From NCBI GenBank assembly GCA_006937955.1, contig SSNP01000084.1, positions 963,090 to 1,027,089 on the forward strand: a stretch of 64,000 nucleotides of DNA, written 5' to 3'. The position numbers and the translations under genes are program-made. The notes beneath the pieces are model-generated. The model saw only the letters and a program-made list of their open reading frames with translations. It did no database searches and was not told the DNA's origin. This DNA comes from Pachypanchax playfairii (Eukaryota; Chordata; Actinopteri; Cyprinodontiformes; Aplocheilidae). Position 1 is the stretch's first letter; every line of letters begins with the position of its first letter. This document shows, piece after piece, positions 34,601 to 46,736 of the stretch.

Positions 34601-36434
34601 TAGTGGAAGATCTTTTAATGGTTTTTCAGTTCCGTCTTTGTATTTTAAGGTTAAGACGAATCAGTGAGTTATTTAAACATTAATTAGTATATAAAGGTTG
34701 TGATCTTAAGATAAGATTTTTTTTTAAATCCAGCAAAAATCTGACACAAGACTTTTGTTTCTAATTATTTTAGCATACATGGCACCTGAAGTCATCACAA
34801 GAGCGAAAGGGGAAGGTCACGGGCGAGCAGCAGACATCTGGAGTTTGGGCTGCGTCCTGATTGAAATGGTGACTGGAAAGGTAAGAAGTGATCAGAATGA
34901 TACTTCCTGTCAGGACGTACAAGACAATAGTCGTCACTTTGTTTTTATCCTGAACATCATTATCTGTGTTTCTCCTTTTCCGCCTCTTATCTGTCTAAAA
35001 CATCAATATTTTTAACTTTCAATTTCACACTTTTTTTTTAACTTTCTGTGAGAAATGCTTGTGGTTACAGCTCTTATTTTTATAACAGATTAGCGTTCTT
35101 AACAAGTTTACTTCCTCCTTTCTTACCATCAAAGAAGTTCAAATAAACCATAAAAATATAACAAGAAACCATCTACCCGCGAGGAAATGACCGACTTTGT
35201 CTGTTTTGTCTCAACCTACAGAGACCCTGGCATGAGTACGAGCACAACTTTCAGATCATGTATAAAGTCGGTATGGGTCATAAACCTCCCATCCCCGAGA
35301 AGCTCAGCACAGAGGGGAAGGACTTCCTGGGTCACTGCCTGGAGAGCGAACCCAAACGCCGCTGGACAGCCAGCATGCTTCTTGACCACCCGTTTGTCAA
35401 GGTGAGACATCTGTTGTAATTTGGGAGAGAATTGACCTTTCGCCAGCCCCTCCCCAAAAACGGCTATTGGCCAATCACACATCATAGCAACCGTTACTAT
35501 GCGAGTAGTTCCAAGTAGGACAGTCCCATGTTATTTGTAAATCAGACACTCCTGATAGATTATCTGGAGTAGTTTTGTTCTTTTCATTCCCAAAGCCGAA
35601 AACACAACGTGAACGGCCCCCAATTCAGTTAAATGTGTCGGGAAATTATAAAGCATAAATACGTCTGCTTAAAGGTAATGCTAACAGCTAACTACTTACC
35701 GTGTCTCTAGATCTACTAACTGGAGACAAGAACACAAATCAGACCAAAGTTATGATTACCATGGATAGCATTGCCAGAACGTTAACCTACTCTCTAAACT
35801 AAGTTTAACGAGCCCTTTAGCTTTAGCCAACATTAGTTAACTTTATTTTTCATCAGTTTACAACAAAGTCAAACATATAGCGCCCCAACAAGCAACTTTA
35901 AATAATATTGTTTTTATCTTTTATGAAGCATTTTATGAACGTAGAAACTACCTCTGAGATTTAGCTTGAGATCGGCCGGTGTAATCATTAGCATTGATAG
36001 CAGACGTATCTCCTTCATTGCGTGTCTTTTTATTCTGAATATATCCCTCCACTGCATACTGTAAGTCCCTCCTGCGTCGATCTGGAGTATATCGTGGAGG
36101 TATTTATCCACATAAAGTTCACTGTCCGAAGAAAAGTCCCTCACAAGCACATTTCTTGACCAAAGTCACTGAAAGCACAGTTGTTCCTGTTTGTTGGATG
36201 TTCAACCATGACGTGTGCAGCCCACACAAACATAAATGTACAATTTTTGTGATATTTAAACGCGTTCCCACTGAAAGCTTGCTGAATACTTCCAACAAGA
36301 TCTGCCTTCGCTGGAAATGTTGGCGGGCATAGCAACAGTAACTAAGGGGGCGGGGCTCGGTGAAAGGTCAATTAGCTGTGAAACGAGAACTAATTTCATC
36401 TCGTGTGTTTCAGGTTTGCACAGATGAAGAGTGA
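19637..36434 (+). CDS. map3k4: MAP3K4 (MEKK4) serine/threonine kinase
   Basis: Twenty-six coding exons join in phase to 1578 codons plus stop (human: 1608): 19637-19668, 24498-24679, 24757-26153, 27127-27540, 27661-27818, 28773-28889, 28985-29084, 29204-29287, 29364-29633, 29713-29862, 30092-30253, 30361-30494, 30959-31037, 31132-31210, 31392-31494, 31778-31900, 33193-33293, 33380-33460, 33557-33748, 33833-33903, 33992-34108, 34198-34357, 34439-34561, 34774-34880, 35222-35401, 36414-36434. MEKK4 phosphorylates MKK3/6 and MKK4/7 in the p38 and JNK stress pathways and is activated by GADD45. The N-terminal half matches the MEKK4 regulatory region, including [13 protein letters not shown] and a Glu/Asp-rich stretch in exon 3. 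The kinase domain has GEGQYGKV (from residue 1320), catalytic Lys1342, HRDIK (1431-1435), DFG (1451-1453) and AYMAPEV. An in-frame TGA at 19628 precedes the ATG. Exon 16 is Pro-rich and diverged from mammals. The last exon encodes only VCTDEE. The exon 20 donor is GC. MAP3K21, which neighbours human KCNK1, is excluded by sequence. Confidence 0.97.
19669..24497 (+). other. map3k4 intron 1
   Basis: A 4.8-kb intron with a GTATGC donor and a TTCACAG acceptor. A CG-richer shoulder remains to about 19.75 kb, then the DNA is A+T rich. It has a poly-C run near 22271-22282 and a poly-G run near 23770. A 124-codon frame at 20207-20581 has no conserved features. I see no clear transposon. Confidence 0.75.
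26154..27126 (+). other. map3k4 intron 3
   Basis: A 973-bp A+T-rich intron with a GTAAGA donor and a CCCCTGCAG acceptor. I see nothing else in it. Confidence 0.8.
28012..28691. mobile_element. hAT-like non-autonomous element in map3k4 intron 5
   Basis: The element is flanked on both sides by GTTTTAGAT (28003-28011 and 28692-28700), so an 8- to 9-bp target-site duplication is visible, the size hAT elements make. Near its ends lie inverted CATCAAC (28019-28025) and GTTGATG (28681-28687). The left end continues GGCGGCCCGTGGGCC, a motif common in vertebrate hAT-type repeats. The interior of about 680 bp has no transposase, so this is a MITE or internally deleted copy. It does not disturb the flanking exons. 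Confidence 0.6.
31901..33192 (+). other. map3k4 intron 16
   Basis: A 1.29-kb A+T-rich intron between the Pro-rich exon 16 and exon 17. I found no exon that would correspond to the alanine-rich part of mammalian MEKK4, and no clear repeat. Confidence 0.7.
35430..36373. mobile_element. MITE-like element in the last map3k4 intron
   Basis: The ends form an inverted repeat: AATTGACCTTTCGCCAGCCC on the left from 35430 and AATTGACCTTTCACCGAGCC on the right, read on the minus strand from 36373. The element is about 944 bp and fills most of intron 25 (35402-36413). A minus-strand frame of 78 codons at 35914-36150 may be a leftover of the parent transposon's protein. I found no target-site duplication. 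The right end stops about 40 bp before the acceptor of the last exon. Confidence 0.6.
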
Positions 36435-37275
36435 ACGCCGCGACCTCGTTGGCTTTTTCCATTTACAAACTGAAGCACTACTGTACATGCTGTCGGAAAA
36501 ATTTAAAAAATAACTGTGGACGGGAGGAAGACGGAGTTCTGGCTGAAGGCACATGGAGTTAAACTGAGGAACTAGTACAATATCATTTCAGAGGACAAGC
36601 TGGATCTATGAATTCTAAAATTTGATGTTTTTATGTATTCATGTTCTGGGGCGGGACTGTACATACTGTAAGAATAGGATTGGCCTTAATTCTTGTATAA
36701 AATATTGTAAAGTTTAAGCGATTATTGACACATTTGTTTGTTCTCGCTGGTGAAATCTCCTCGTATAAGGCATTGAGGAATACTTAGTTTTTTTGGAGGG
36801 GGATTTAAAATGGGACGGGAAGGGTGGGAAAGTATCTACAGCACTTTGAAACCGTTTACCCGAAAGAGAAATTCAGTCAGTCTGAGGCTGAAAAAAGCCT
36901 CAAATATTGGATGGACACAAAAGTTTATCTTTACAGAACGAAAACCATCCAAATATTTAATTAAATATTTTTATTACTTGTCATCCAACCAGTGTCGACA
37001 CAGATTCAGTGTATTTTTCTTTGCCTTTGCTGAGGAGGAAAAAGTTCATTTAGAGCAGCGTTGGTCTGCTGGTCACCAGTGAAGAAGAGGTCCATGTGAC
37101 TGAAACAGGGCGTGGTGTCCCCCCCCCCCCTTTCCTCCCCCCTGCTGCTGAACACAACCACAAAACCAATTTCTACACACACTGACACACACCACATCTT
37201 CTGGTCCTCTGCTGCTCCTACAGTGTTTGCTATGTACAAATAATATTAATAAACCATTTTTTAAATAATTAACCT
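36435..37275 (+). other. map3k4 3' UTR and polyadenylation signal
   Basis: Non-coding sequence follows the stop at 36432-36434. The first well-placed AATAAA is at 37248-37253, so cleavage is expected at about 37265-37275 and the UTR would be about 0.83 kb. The unit contains a poly-C tract near 37119-37132. Confidence 0.65.
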
Positions 37276-39520
37276 GTTTGGCTTGATTTTCACACATTTA
37301 ACTGTTTTACCAGGTCTTAAAATCAGATCTTCTCAGTCCAGAATCTACTATTCTTGTAGATGGAGGTGGACTGCAGAGTCCTATAGATTTACCATGTCTG
37401 TTTTTGTGTAGCTTTTGTTTGGTATTCCTCCATATAAAGGCCCGAACACGCCTCACTGCACTAAACCGCGTAAACAACCTCTCAGTTTCTGTTTGGGTTT
37501 TCTGTCCATCAGATGAACCGGTTTAGGTCTGAAGGTGGTGTGTTGAGTTTACAGAAAGTTTTTCACACTTAAACATGTCTAGTACTTACAAAACATCTTT
37601 AAATCTGTTCTTAAAAAACAAATAATGTGTCACTCAGGTTCATGTGAGGTTGCTACAGACTAGATGATGGAAACATACAGGAAACTTCATGTCAAACATC
37701 TGAGCAGTCAGATTTCACAAACTACTTGGATAAAACGCTGCACACTTTGAGGTGCATTTCCTGTGTAGAACTCTGGGGAAAACACCTACAAGATGCTCCA
37801 AAATGATGCACAATCCAAAAAAAGAATAAAAAAGCAGTAAGGATGATGCTTAAAGTTGAATATCAGGGACGTACAAACTCACTTTAAAAAACAAAACAAA
37901 AGATAACATCCATGGATTTGGTAAAGTTTTAACTGATAAAGAAGAAATAAACAATAACACTGAATCTAAAATGTCATTCATATTCAGAGTCTCTTAAAGA
38001 AATTTGAGGAAAGCCGAACTCGACGGTTACAACAACGAGAAAACACGGAGGAACAGGAAGTATGTATAGTACATGCAAATTTGTATGACTGTTGATGTAA
38101 GTATATAAATTAAGATGAATGACGTGAGCAAAGAGGAAATATGTTTGAGAGCGTCATGCAAATGTTCCTATAATAGACGGAGGCTTTGCATATTATTTAT
38201 AGTAACTCTGATCTGAGAGACTATCAGACCTCTGGCCTTCATCAGACTTCTGGGTGTCTAATCAACAATCTGACATGAAGTTATTATCATCTGTCACTGT
38301 GACATACTTGTACAAATAAAAGTAACGTGACATAGAAACCTAAAGAATCCTCCACAAGATCTGACTTGTTTTCTGTGATCTAAACAGGATCCAGATCTCC
38401 TCTGCAGCTCCGTGTGAAACTGAAGAGCAGCAATTCATCTGATTGACATTGTTTTCCCCTCCCACATTCTGTTATTCGAATCCACTGAACAGTAAATAAG
38501 ACTTGGACCAGTAAGCTGCACCATATTTACATGCTGAAGTCAATATGAGCTGAAAGTAATTTGACTGACTCATGCATGAAGCAGTCAAATGAGTTTTTTT
38601 CTTTGAGCGTGCAGTTAAAAATCATCCCTAAGTGCATGAGATTTCTACTCCCACAATGTCATTTGTAAACACGGAGGCGCAAGGATCTCAGCAGCTGCTG
38701 GAGGCTCATTGTGTTGTAAAAGTTGCACAATTTGAAGCTTTAAAACCACTTACTAAACCGACCAATCGGCTGTCGCCTTGTATTTTCTTAAGGTGTGACA
38801 CGACTTCAACCAACTGGGATTAAAAGACTTTTCCAGAGTCGAACTTCTGCTGAAGCTCATTTAAAAGACATTTGTAATAAAAACGGCACTTCCCTTTGCA
38901 ATTTCAAGAGCAGGTGCAGTTCCTAAATATAAGGTGCGGCTGCGGCATCATGGAGTCTTTGATGCTTTTAAAATAAAGTGTACCCAAATGGATCAAAGGT
39001 CACTTTTAAATGACCATGACTGTTCCACTGGATGAGTCACCTGATCTGTGGGACTTTGTTGTACTGCATGAATAATAAAAACAATCTGATCTCTGCCTAT
39101 TTTCATTCCCCTTTTTTGGGGGGAATTTCAGCTCCTTCAAGCTAACTGAAGCATTTCCTAATATTCACACATTAACACCTGCAGTTAAATGATTTAAGAT
39201 CAATACTTTGGGTGCTTGTGTTATAAATAATCTATAAATGATCTGCGTTTTTAACATCTCAGCCAAACATTTCACAATCCATATTCACCTCTTCACACAC
39301 TAAAGAATCTGAGTCACATCTGCTGCACTTCTGTTTTTACTGCCAGCATTTATGTGAAAGTTGTTCAGCGCCGTCACCCCCCCACTGAGATGTAACTACA
39401 ACTTCTACTTCAGGGGCTGTTGGAACAAAATACTGGAGAGCAGCCAAGAAGCTGCTGATGCTGAACAAAACATCCACACAAGAACGTCCTGCACAAACAA
39501 CAATAAATCCTAGTTTTTTT
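37276..39520. other. Intergenic between convergent map3k4 and agpat4
   Basis: A+T-rich spacer of about 2.2 kb between two genes that end toward each other. No conserved coding sequence or recognisable transposon was seen. Confidence 0.5.
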
Positions 39521-39524
39521 ATTT

Positions 39525-39859
39525 ATTTTAATTTTAATCTTTATTGTCTTTTTATCATGAAAATCTCTTTTCTGTAATATGTTACAATCAAATAGTTCTT
39601 CTTTCATGTGTATTTGTTTATTTCCCTGATGCTCTCCTTGATTCTGTTAAAATATTTCCACTTAGATCATGAGATGATCCGATGAACCAACCCGGTCTGC
39701 GCCGTGCCTTGAAGCAGGTCTGCACTTGTTGGACCACCTGACCCGAGTCCTGTTAGACGGGCATTTACCAGATCCCCCCCCCCCCACACACACACACACT
39801 AGCAGCTTCCAGATTTAGTGACTCTGCAGCAGATGGATCCTCAAGGATTTCAGAATTCC
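39525..39859 (-). other. agpat4 3' UTR with polyadenylation signals
   Basis: Below the agpat4 stop the minus strand carries AATAAA near 39616-39622 and a cluster of related signals near 39518-39545, giving a 3' UTR of roughly 0.25-0.35 kb. A composite poly-C plus (CA)n tract lies at about 39775-39799. Longer transcripts cannot be excluded. Confidence 0.4.
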
Positions 39860-42622
39860 TCAGTTGTTGTTTAAAGGAACTTCTTTACCCCCGTAATTTG
39901 AGCTTCTTTTAATCTCAGTCTGGCCGATCATCCAGCGTATTCCCACAGAAACTAGAAGAAAAAGATCAGAATCTTACTTCAGCAAATTAAAAGAAAAAAA
40001 GCGACAATAAATTATAAATTTTTCTTCAAAAGTCAATATTTTTTAAATTAGAATTTGAAGGTTTTATTAATGTCTCAGGCACCAAATCTAAGCTGACGTC
40101 TGCATGTATATAACAACAAACATGGTTAAATGCAGGCAGTTATTGTGGAAACTTGCAACATGCTGTTGGAGAAAGGGCTGACGTCTCAGCTCAGGTGCAT
40201 GAATCCCTACATCTCTGATCCAAAGCATGCCGTAAATGTTTCTCATACTGAGAAACTAGATCTGCTAACAAGACGGGAACTTACAGCGGAGACGTCAAAT
40301 CTGCTGCTTAATAAAACGTTTGGACAGAAAGGAGCCGGTTACATTCAGAGATGATTAGAATTCCCACGTCGGGGTGATTGAACGTATGAAACCAACCTGC
40401 AGAAAACACAGCTACGGTAGCGGTGATGGTGAGCACCGATCCAGAGCTGATCAGCTTGGTGAGGAGGAGACCAAGAGGGTAGAGGACCACGCAGGACCAG
40501 AAGATCCAGTTGATAAGTGACCAGGGTCGGCGTGGAGGACTTGTGACGGGGCCGGGGAAACGTCCCGTCTGTGCGTACTGATCCTGAAAACTGTCCTGTT
40601 CACACATTCACACGAAAACATCAAATACCAGCTAAAAACACAATATTATTTAAATAAAAGGCTACAGAATGTTTTAATCCCTCCCAAAATACAATGTTTT
40701 TATTTAACTTCACAAACTTTTATTGTGAAGTAAAACAAAATACTTTCAAAATAAAATTTGCACCCAAGAGAAGAATTTGATTTTCTTTTTTCAACATTCT
40801 TATAAGACGTCCGTTGATTTATTTTTGGAAATAACATTTAAATTCTTGAGCTTTTCAGTAATTTGTGAGCATCAGGGAAACTCTGTTACTATCCTGTCTG
40901 AGACAACGTTAGAGCTCCGAAATGTGTACAAGCTGACCTTACCCAACTATCGCCACGGTAAATATTCAAAACAAAAGTCAATGATTAAAGAAGCGTTCGG
41001 TCCTGATAAGCACTGTGTCAGACGCTCTGGAAATAAAGCAAACCAGAGTTCTAGGTTACATTTTGGATCAATACTAACATCTGCGCCTGGAAAACGAGAC
41101 ACCTGCAGCAGGTTAAACAGGACAGACTGTCCTCTGTGTTGTTTATGTAACAAAAAAGGAGAATTTTTTCCTTGGTCTGAATTAAAAGATTAAATCGGTG
41201 TCTTGTTTGACTTATCTTAGTTCAGGAAACTCACATTTGTTGCATCTTCATGGGAAAAATAAATAAAGTAGAGCTGCTACATATTTTAATGAAGGAAACA
41301 CTGCATCTATCAAACATTTTGGTTTTCTTTTGATCCTCAACACTGACCTTTTCCTGGTAAAGTTTGTGGAGCCAAGCAGAACATCCTGCTTCATCCTCTG
41401 GAATCGACTCAAGAGGAATTCTCCTACAAGAAGGGGGGGGGATCACACTAATAAATCTCTGTGACATCATTGACGAGTGCAGGACATGATCACAGCAGGA
41501 TGTCCTACCTAACATATAGATCTGCATGATATTTCTTCCCGTTGAGAATTCCGAGCAGCGTTGGCGTTTCGTTGTTCCTGAAGTTCAGTGTGGAATCATA
41601 AACAGCTGCAGCTGCAGGAAAAAAAACCCAAAACAGTTTCATGGATTCATTTAAAAGCAGCTTCCACTGTTAACTTCACTGAGCTTAGTAGATACTCACC
41701 AGTGCCTCGGAGGTTTTGGACAGTTACCCAGAAGCCTTTGGTTCTAGGCAGAAGATGGTGCTTGAGTTTTGGTAAACCTTTGCTCTCGGCCACTTGCATG
41801 CTGATCTGGTGCTTCTTCTTGGTGAAGCGCGTTCCTTCGCAAAACAGCAGGAACTGGTGGCAGAAGTCAAACATATATGTGTTTAAATCTTTCCCAGTTT
41901 GATGATGTCACACAGACGAACACAAGCTCAAACTCACCCAGAAGTTTTCGGGATAATCCCACAGCTTCTGAAGACTCTGACTCACGGTAGTTCGGTCCTC
42001 CTCCCACTTCCTTTTGCAAAACACTATCTCCAGGAAATACCACATCCAGCCAATCACCGGCACGTACGCCAGCTCCTTTTTGGCTAAAACTTTGGAGCTC
42101 TAGAGTAAAAACACGTTAAACACATGCGATGATCTGAATCCGGGTTTCACGGGAGAATCTGAGTTCATTTCACTGTTGCCTTTTCTTACCCCAAGAACTC
42201 CAAATCTATCGCAGAAGGTCCAGCCACACAGGAAGTCGATCTCAAAACTGTGGTTGAGAACCACAATGGCGTTCTCCTTTCCATAGAGCGGGTAGCTTTT
42301 GGGGTCTGTGTAGAGTGTGCATTCTGTCCCGGACCACCACTCCAGGGCTGCCACCAACTCTAAACCAAGTGAAAGTTTCACAATCTTTAAACTCACTGAT
42401 GGCAACAATGGAAGTTGTGTTTTTTTCTAGGGGGAGGGACTTACGACTGGAGATGCAGTAGCCCAGCCTGATGTTGATCCTTCGAGCCAGCTGTTTACTG
42501 ACCAGCCACACAGGTAAAGTACAGATCTGCATCAGGTTGATGAGCAGACCGCTCACCAGGAACACATAGCAGATGATCAGGTGGCACAAAAGCTGGGACT
42601 TGAGTACCTGCAGGAGCCCCAT
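39860..42622 (-). CDS. agpat4: 1-acylglycerol-3-phosphate acyltransferase 4 (LPAAT-delta)
   Basis: Eight coding exons join in phase to 377 codons plus stop (human AGPAT4: 378): 42445-42622, 42190-42359, 41938-42099, 41700-41853, 41509-41611, 41348-41423, 40397-40595 and 39860-39951. The enzyme adds an acyl chain to lysophosphatidic acid to make phosphatidic acid in ER, Golgi and mitochondrial membranes. The sequence shows an N-terminal membrane helix; acyltransferase motif I NHSFEIDF with His96 and Asp101; motif III EGTRF at residues 176-180; the motif IV-type segment LLPRTKG; then SAWLHKLYQEK, RPWSLINW and two C-terminal hydrophobic stretches. Start and end match mammalian AGPAT4 in position. 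The start codon lies just after an acceptor, so the 5' UTR is in a separate exon. Neighbouring map3k4 and agpat4, convergent, is the same arrangement as on human 6q26. Confidence 0.95.
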
Positions 42623-43026
42623 TCTTCCTTAAAAAAAAAAAAATCATGAAATGAAACCATCAGTTTGACTCAAGGACGACATGTTTCATTCAGAACACGT
42701 TTGGCAGCTGTAGGCTGTCACGTGATGCCTCCCCAGCACTCATGAATGCAGGCTTTGAGCTGAACTGTGTACAAACAGCTGATTGTACTGATTCATTTTA
42801 TTAATGAATTGATCTCTTCACATCTACACGAGGAAATGGAACCTGATCCACCACATCAGAGCCCATAATCTGTTCTGAGGTTTGTCAAAGTTAAGATGTG
42901 GTTAAACAGAGATTTTTTGTTTAACTCGCTGCAGGCTGTGTGACTCAATATGTGATCTATCATGTTTTAATTGTTTACTATGATCTTAGAAATAAAAATC
43001 ACGTGTCGGAAACATGGGATATTTAC

Positions 43027-43160
43027 CTTGTTTCGGTTGTTTGAGCTCCGGTTTCTCGCTACGGAGACTTTCAACCTCCCAAAACACAGCAGAATTAAAT
43101 CCCTACAAGTCCATCAGGTCACAGAGATTTTACAAGTTCTTCCTCTTCCGAGTTAAGACA
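43027..43160 (-). other. Probable non-coding first exon of agpat4
   Basis: The first coding exon of agpat4 begins after a T-rich tract ending in AAG, which reads as a splice acceptor, so an upstream exon is required. On the minus strand a strong donor, AAG followed by GTAAAT, lies at 43027/43026 in a stretch richer in G+C than its surroundings. I place the 5' UTR exon here; its upper limit is a guess. Confidence 0.45.
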
Positions 43161-43261
43161 TGATTCAGCGTGTTCTGTGTTCACTCCTACGCAACTGTGC
43201 AACTTTCCTGCAAGGGGAGCCACACCCATCTAAAAACAACACTGGGACCGAAGGATGACGA

Positions 43262-43310
43262 AGTGTGTGTGCGCGTGTGTGAAGTAGAGAGAGAGAGAGA
43301 GCGCGCGCGT
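43262..43310. repeat. GT / GA / GC simple repeats upstream of agpat4
   Basis: Alternating GT and GC (43263-43281), an AG run (43286-43301) and a GC run (43301-43309) follow one another. Alternating purine-pyrimidine tracts of this kind can adopt Z-DNA; position upstream of a promoter makes this mildly interesting. Confidence 0.7.
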
Positions 43311-43329
43311 CGACTTCTGGAAACCGTGG

Positions 43330-46300
43330 ACCGACAGCCTCACTTTAAAGATCGTTTATGAAAGAAAAAATGTCTCACTGGATGCAAATTGCAGGTTCCC
43401 AAAAGCGTGGACGCTCTACTGTAACCATGGTTACAGATGTTTCACAACGAGAGTTACAAACTGCAAGATAACAAAAACCAATAAACTAGTTGTGATATCA
43501 AATTTAAAAGTATATATAATTTATCATAAATTAGCGTTTGTATTAAGTATTTTAAAGAAAATCCGTTAGAGTTAATGCAAGTCGAAGTGAGACCTCTTCA
43601 AAGTTTCTCTCCTCTTTGTGCAGCACGAGCGTTCTGTGAAACATGCGCAGTGGTATTTTCTCTTTTCTGTGTGGATCTCAGAATTATTTGCTCACTCATT
43701 GATTTGAATGTGAATAATAACGAAACTGGAAAAAAGTCTGTCTGAGCTAAATAATAAATAATTCTCCCTTCACAGAAGATACGATTATTGTGCAGGAATA
43801 AATCAGCAATAAAGCTTTAACTTAATTTAAAGACATTGAAAGAAATCCTCCCAGACAGTTTCATCTTGTAAACACTAGAGGGAAATAAAGATGCACCAAA
43901 CACAGTTTCTCAATTTAAAAGATAAATCTATGAATGTTCATTTTGCGCTCCTAGACTCTGTTTTGTCTGCAAATAACACAGTAGTTATAATCTAAATTCC
44001 AAATTAAATAATAAGGATTTGGTGTGTGTGAGGAGAGAGTCCTGATTGGATGGGTCTCAGCCTCATTCCAAACGTTTTTCTAAGCTGCTCTTACAGGTCC
44101 CACAATGCACCATTCTTCACGCCATTTACAACCAGATAATGTATGAAGAGGTCCAAACATGCTGTGAAGCAGCTCAGGAAGTTTCCTTTGTCCAAACACG
44201 GAACACAAACAGTGGGAGAAGGGAATATTGTTCAAGTGGTGTGTTGGTACAGACATGAAGTGAAGCTGTAATCTGCACTGAGGGAAAATCTGAAGATACT
44301 AAATAAATTATTCTGCAACCTTTCTCTAAGTTAGAGCAGCTGCTTCATGCAAACAAACCTTTTCTGCTCCATTGACAATATTATGATGGTGGTGACTCAT
44401 AAGTTTACACACTCGTTTGTTATGAGCATTTATAAAATGGATTACTTTTAGGGAAAATTCCAGTAATTTATACACTTACATTCTTTCCACTGTGCAAACT
44501 GACAGGATTTGGTTTATTATGAGGAACCAGGAATGATTTCTGTGTTTAATATTCACAGAGAGTCAAAGGAATAAACTCAGAATAAACTAAATGAAATATA
44601 AACTGTGGGATTAGACTGGTGTAGTTTATTATTAGGAATCAAAAAGGCACTTTCAGAATAACTTCAAAACTCACGAAGATCCTGAAGGAAACTGATTTAT
44701 CTTTCGTTTTCTCACGTGAGTTGCACAACGTCTTGAAATTTAAACACGTTCAGTGAAATGTGACAAATTCATGTCTGGAACCGGCCTCGACTGGTTTTTA
44801 ATCTGAAAATATGAGAGGATTTTGAAAGGTTGTGAGTAAAATGAGGACAAATTGTGACCAAGCAGAGACATAATTAAGATACTTTGTGATTAAAATGCAA
44901 CAAGGAAATCAGCATGAAAGTCACATAATCCATTCAGATTCAAAATATGATAAAAAGGCACTTTGTAACAAGAAATAAATGTTTTTATTATATAAGTATC
45001 ACTTTAAAATCAGCTGGTAACTGGATACCAGATGGGAGTGTGATGATTGTGAATACAGAGATTCCCTGCATGGCATCCTCCCACTCTTATTAATGATCCA
45101 GTCCTGAATCAAACATTAAGGCTATAAACATGTTTTTGACATTTAACTGCATGTCTCTGACTGGAAATCTGGATGGTTCCGCTTTGAAACACCCCGATCA
45201 GTTTTATAAATCTCTCTGCTGTCAGCCTGTTTGTGGACAAAGTGTTGATACCTGTCTTTTTGTTTATTTACTTTGTATTAATCTGGTGAGTCAAATGATG
45301 TCGTTATACAAGAAAAATAAAAGTCTTTGGCTGCAGCTGACATTTTTCAGTCATCATGTTGATACAGCCGGCCAAAGCAAACAGCTTTCAGCCGGGACGT
45401 GCTCTACTTTTGGCTCAGCAACACAGGGGTGATTTTTGGATGAGTTTGCTGTGTAAAGAATGCACCAAGGATTAGCTGAAATTGCTGCATGAGTGTGATT
45501 TAAAAGCCATCCTGCGTCATCGGACTGTGACAGGCTTTTGACAAATGGAGCCTCATCCAGCTTTGCAACTCTTCGAGGCAGTAGTTCGCAATTAGCAGAT
45601 GTTTCTCGGTTTCCATGCAGAAGACAAAACCTGTGAACTAATTTGCTCCATTATATTACGTGGCTCAAATTCAGATTATGTAAAAAAAAAAATCGTCTTT
45701 TGAATTCAACTGAATACAAAAAAGAGTTTATTTGACTGTTGTATTGCATTTGAATTTATTTGTGCGTCGCAAATAATTTGTGGTTTTTACAGATAAGGAG
45801 CATTTGATGATGTCATTATGAATGATTGTATGTTAGAGCTCAGACTTTCTTAATGGGACTTTAGACAAGTCGGGGGAAAAAAAAAACACAAAACAGAAAA
45901 AGTGACAGCTAAGTTGAGACCTTAAACTTTATTTGACTCTGTGTTTGTGTGCTCTAAGTCCCATAATGAGATCCTGATGCACGCAGTGACTCAGCTCCGT
46001 TGCACTAATCATCAGACGAAGAGATGAAGGCCCCAACATACACAGTAAGGGAAACAATGGGAATTTTTCCGGAGACACCTGCTCTTCAGCTCTCAGGGGC
46101 CCCTGAGGCCTGAAACAAGTGCCAAAAAGTGAAGTTATTTGATGTGATGCCATTACCAAGGTGAGTAAGAAGAAAATACTGTGTGGTTATGCAATTACGT
46201 GACCTTGTTTTCAACTTTTGCTTCATGACAGATGTCAGATTTAGTAACTGACTGCTCTGAGGACAGAGATTCAAGATGTGATCACAACAGCAAGGTGTTC

Positions 46301-46730
46301 AAATCTAAATATTAGAATATTACTAATGTTTCATACCTAAAAGTAAACCCCTCTGTGTTTCTTCTGGCAAACTAGTTAGATGCATCTTCTTCTGCTCATT
46401 ACCAGTTGGGATTCGCTCCAGCCTCCCGTCTCCGTCTAGATCAGTGGCGTCAAACTCAATTACTACAAAATCAATTAATCAATTAACAAAACACAATATT
46501 TTGGCCTGAGTTCTACCTAATAACCAAATTTCTAGACACCTTGAAACACAGCATTAGTGAATTATTATGAAATAACAGCATGAAAAGTAACTGAAGTTTG
46601 TTTCTCCCAGATAGTTGGATGCTTCAGTCTCCAGTCATGATTCTCTCTTTCTTTTTTTTTTTCGCTTTTAATAAACTACAAATATCAACTGGAAATGACT
46701 GGACTGATTTCACTATTTTGCATTAACAGA
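43330..46730. other. Gene-poor intergenic DNA
   Basis: About 3.4 kb of A+T-rich sequence with no conserved coding region. Near 46441-46460 a GGCGTCAAACTCAATT-like string resembles the end of common fish DNA repeats, but no partner end was found. Confidence 0.45.
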
Positions 46731-46736
46731 CACAAT

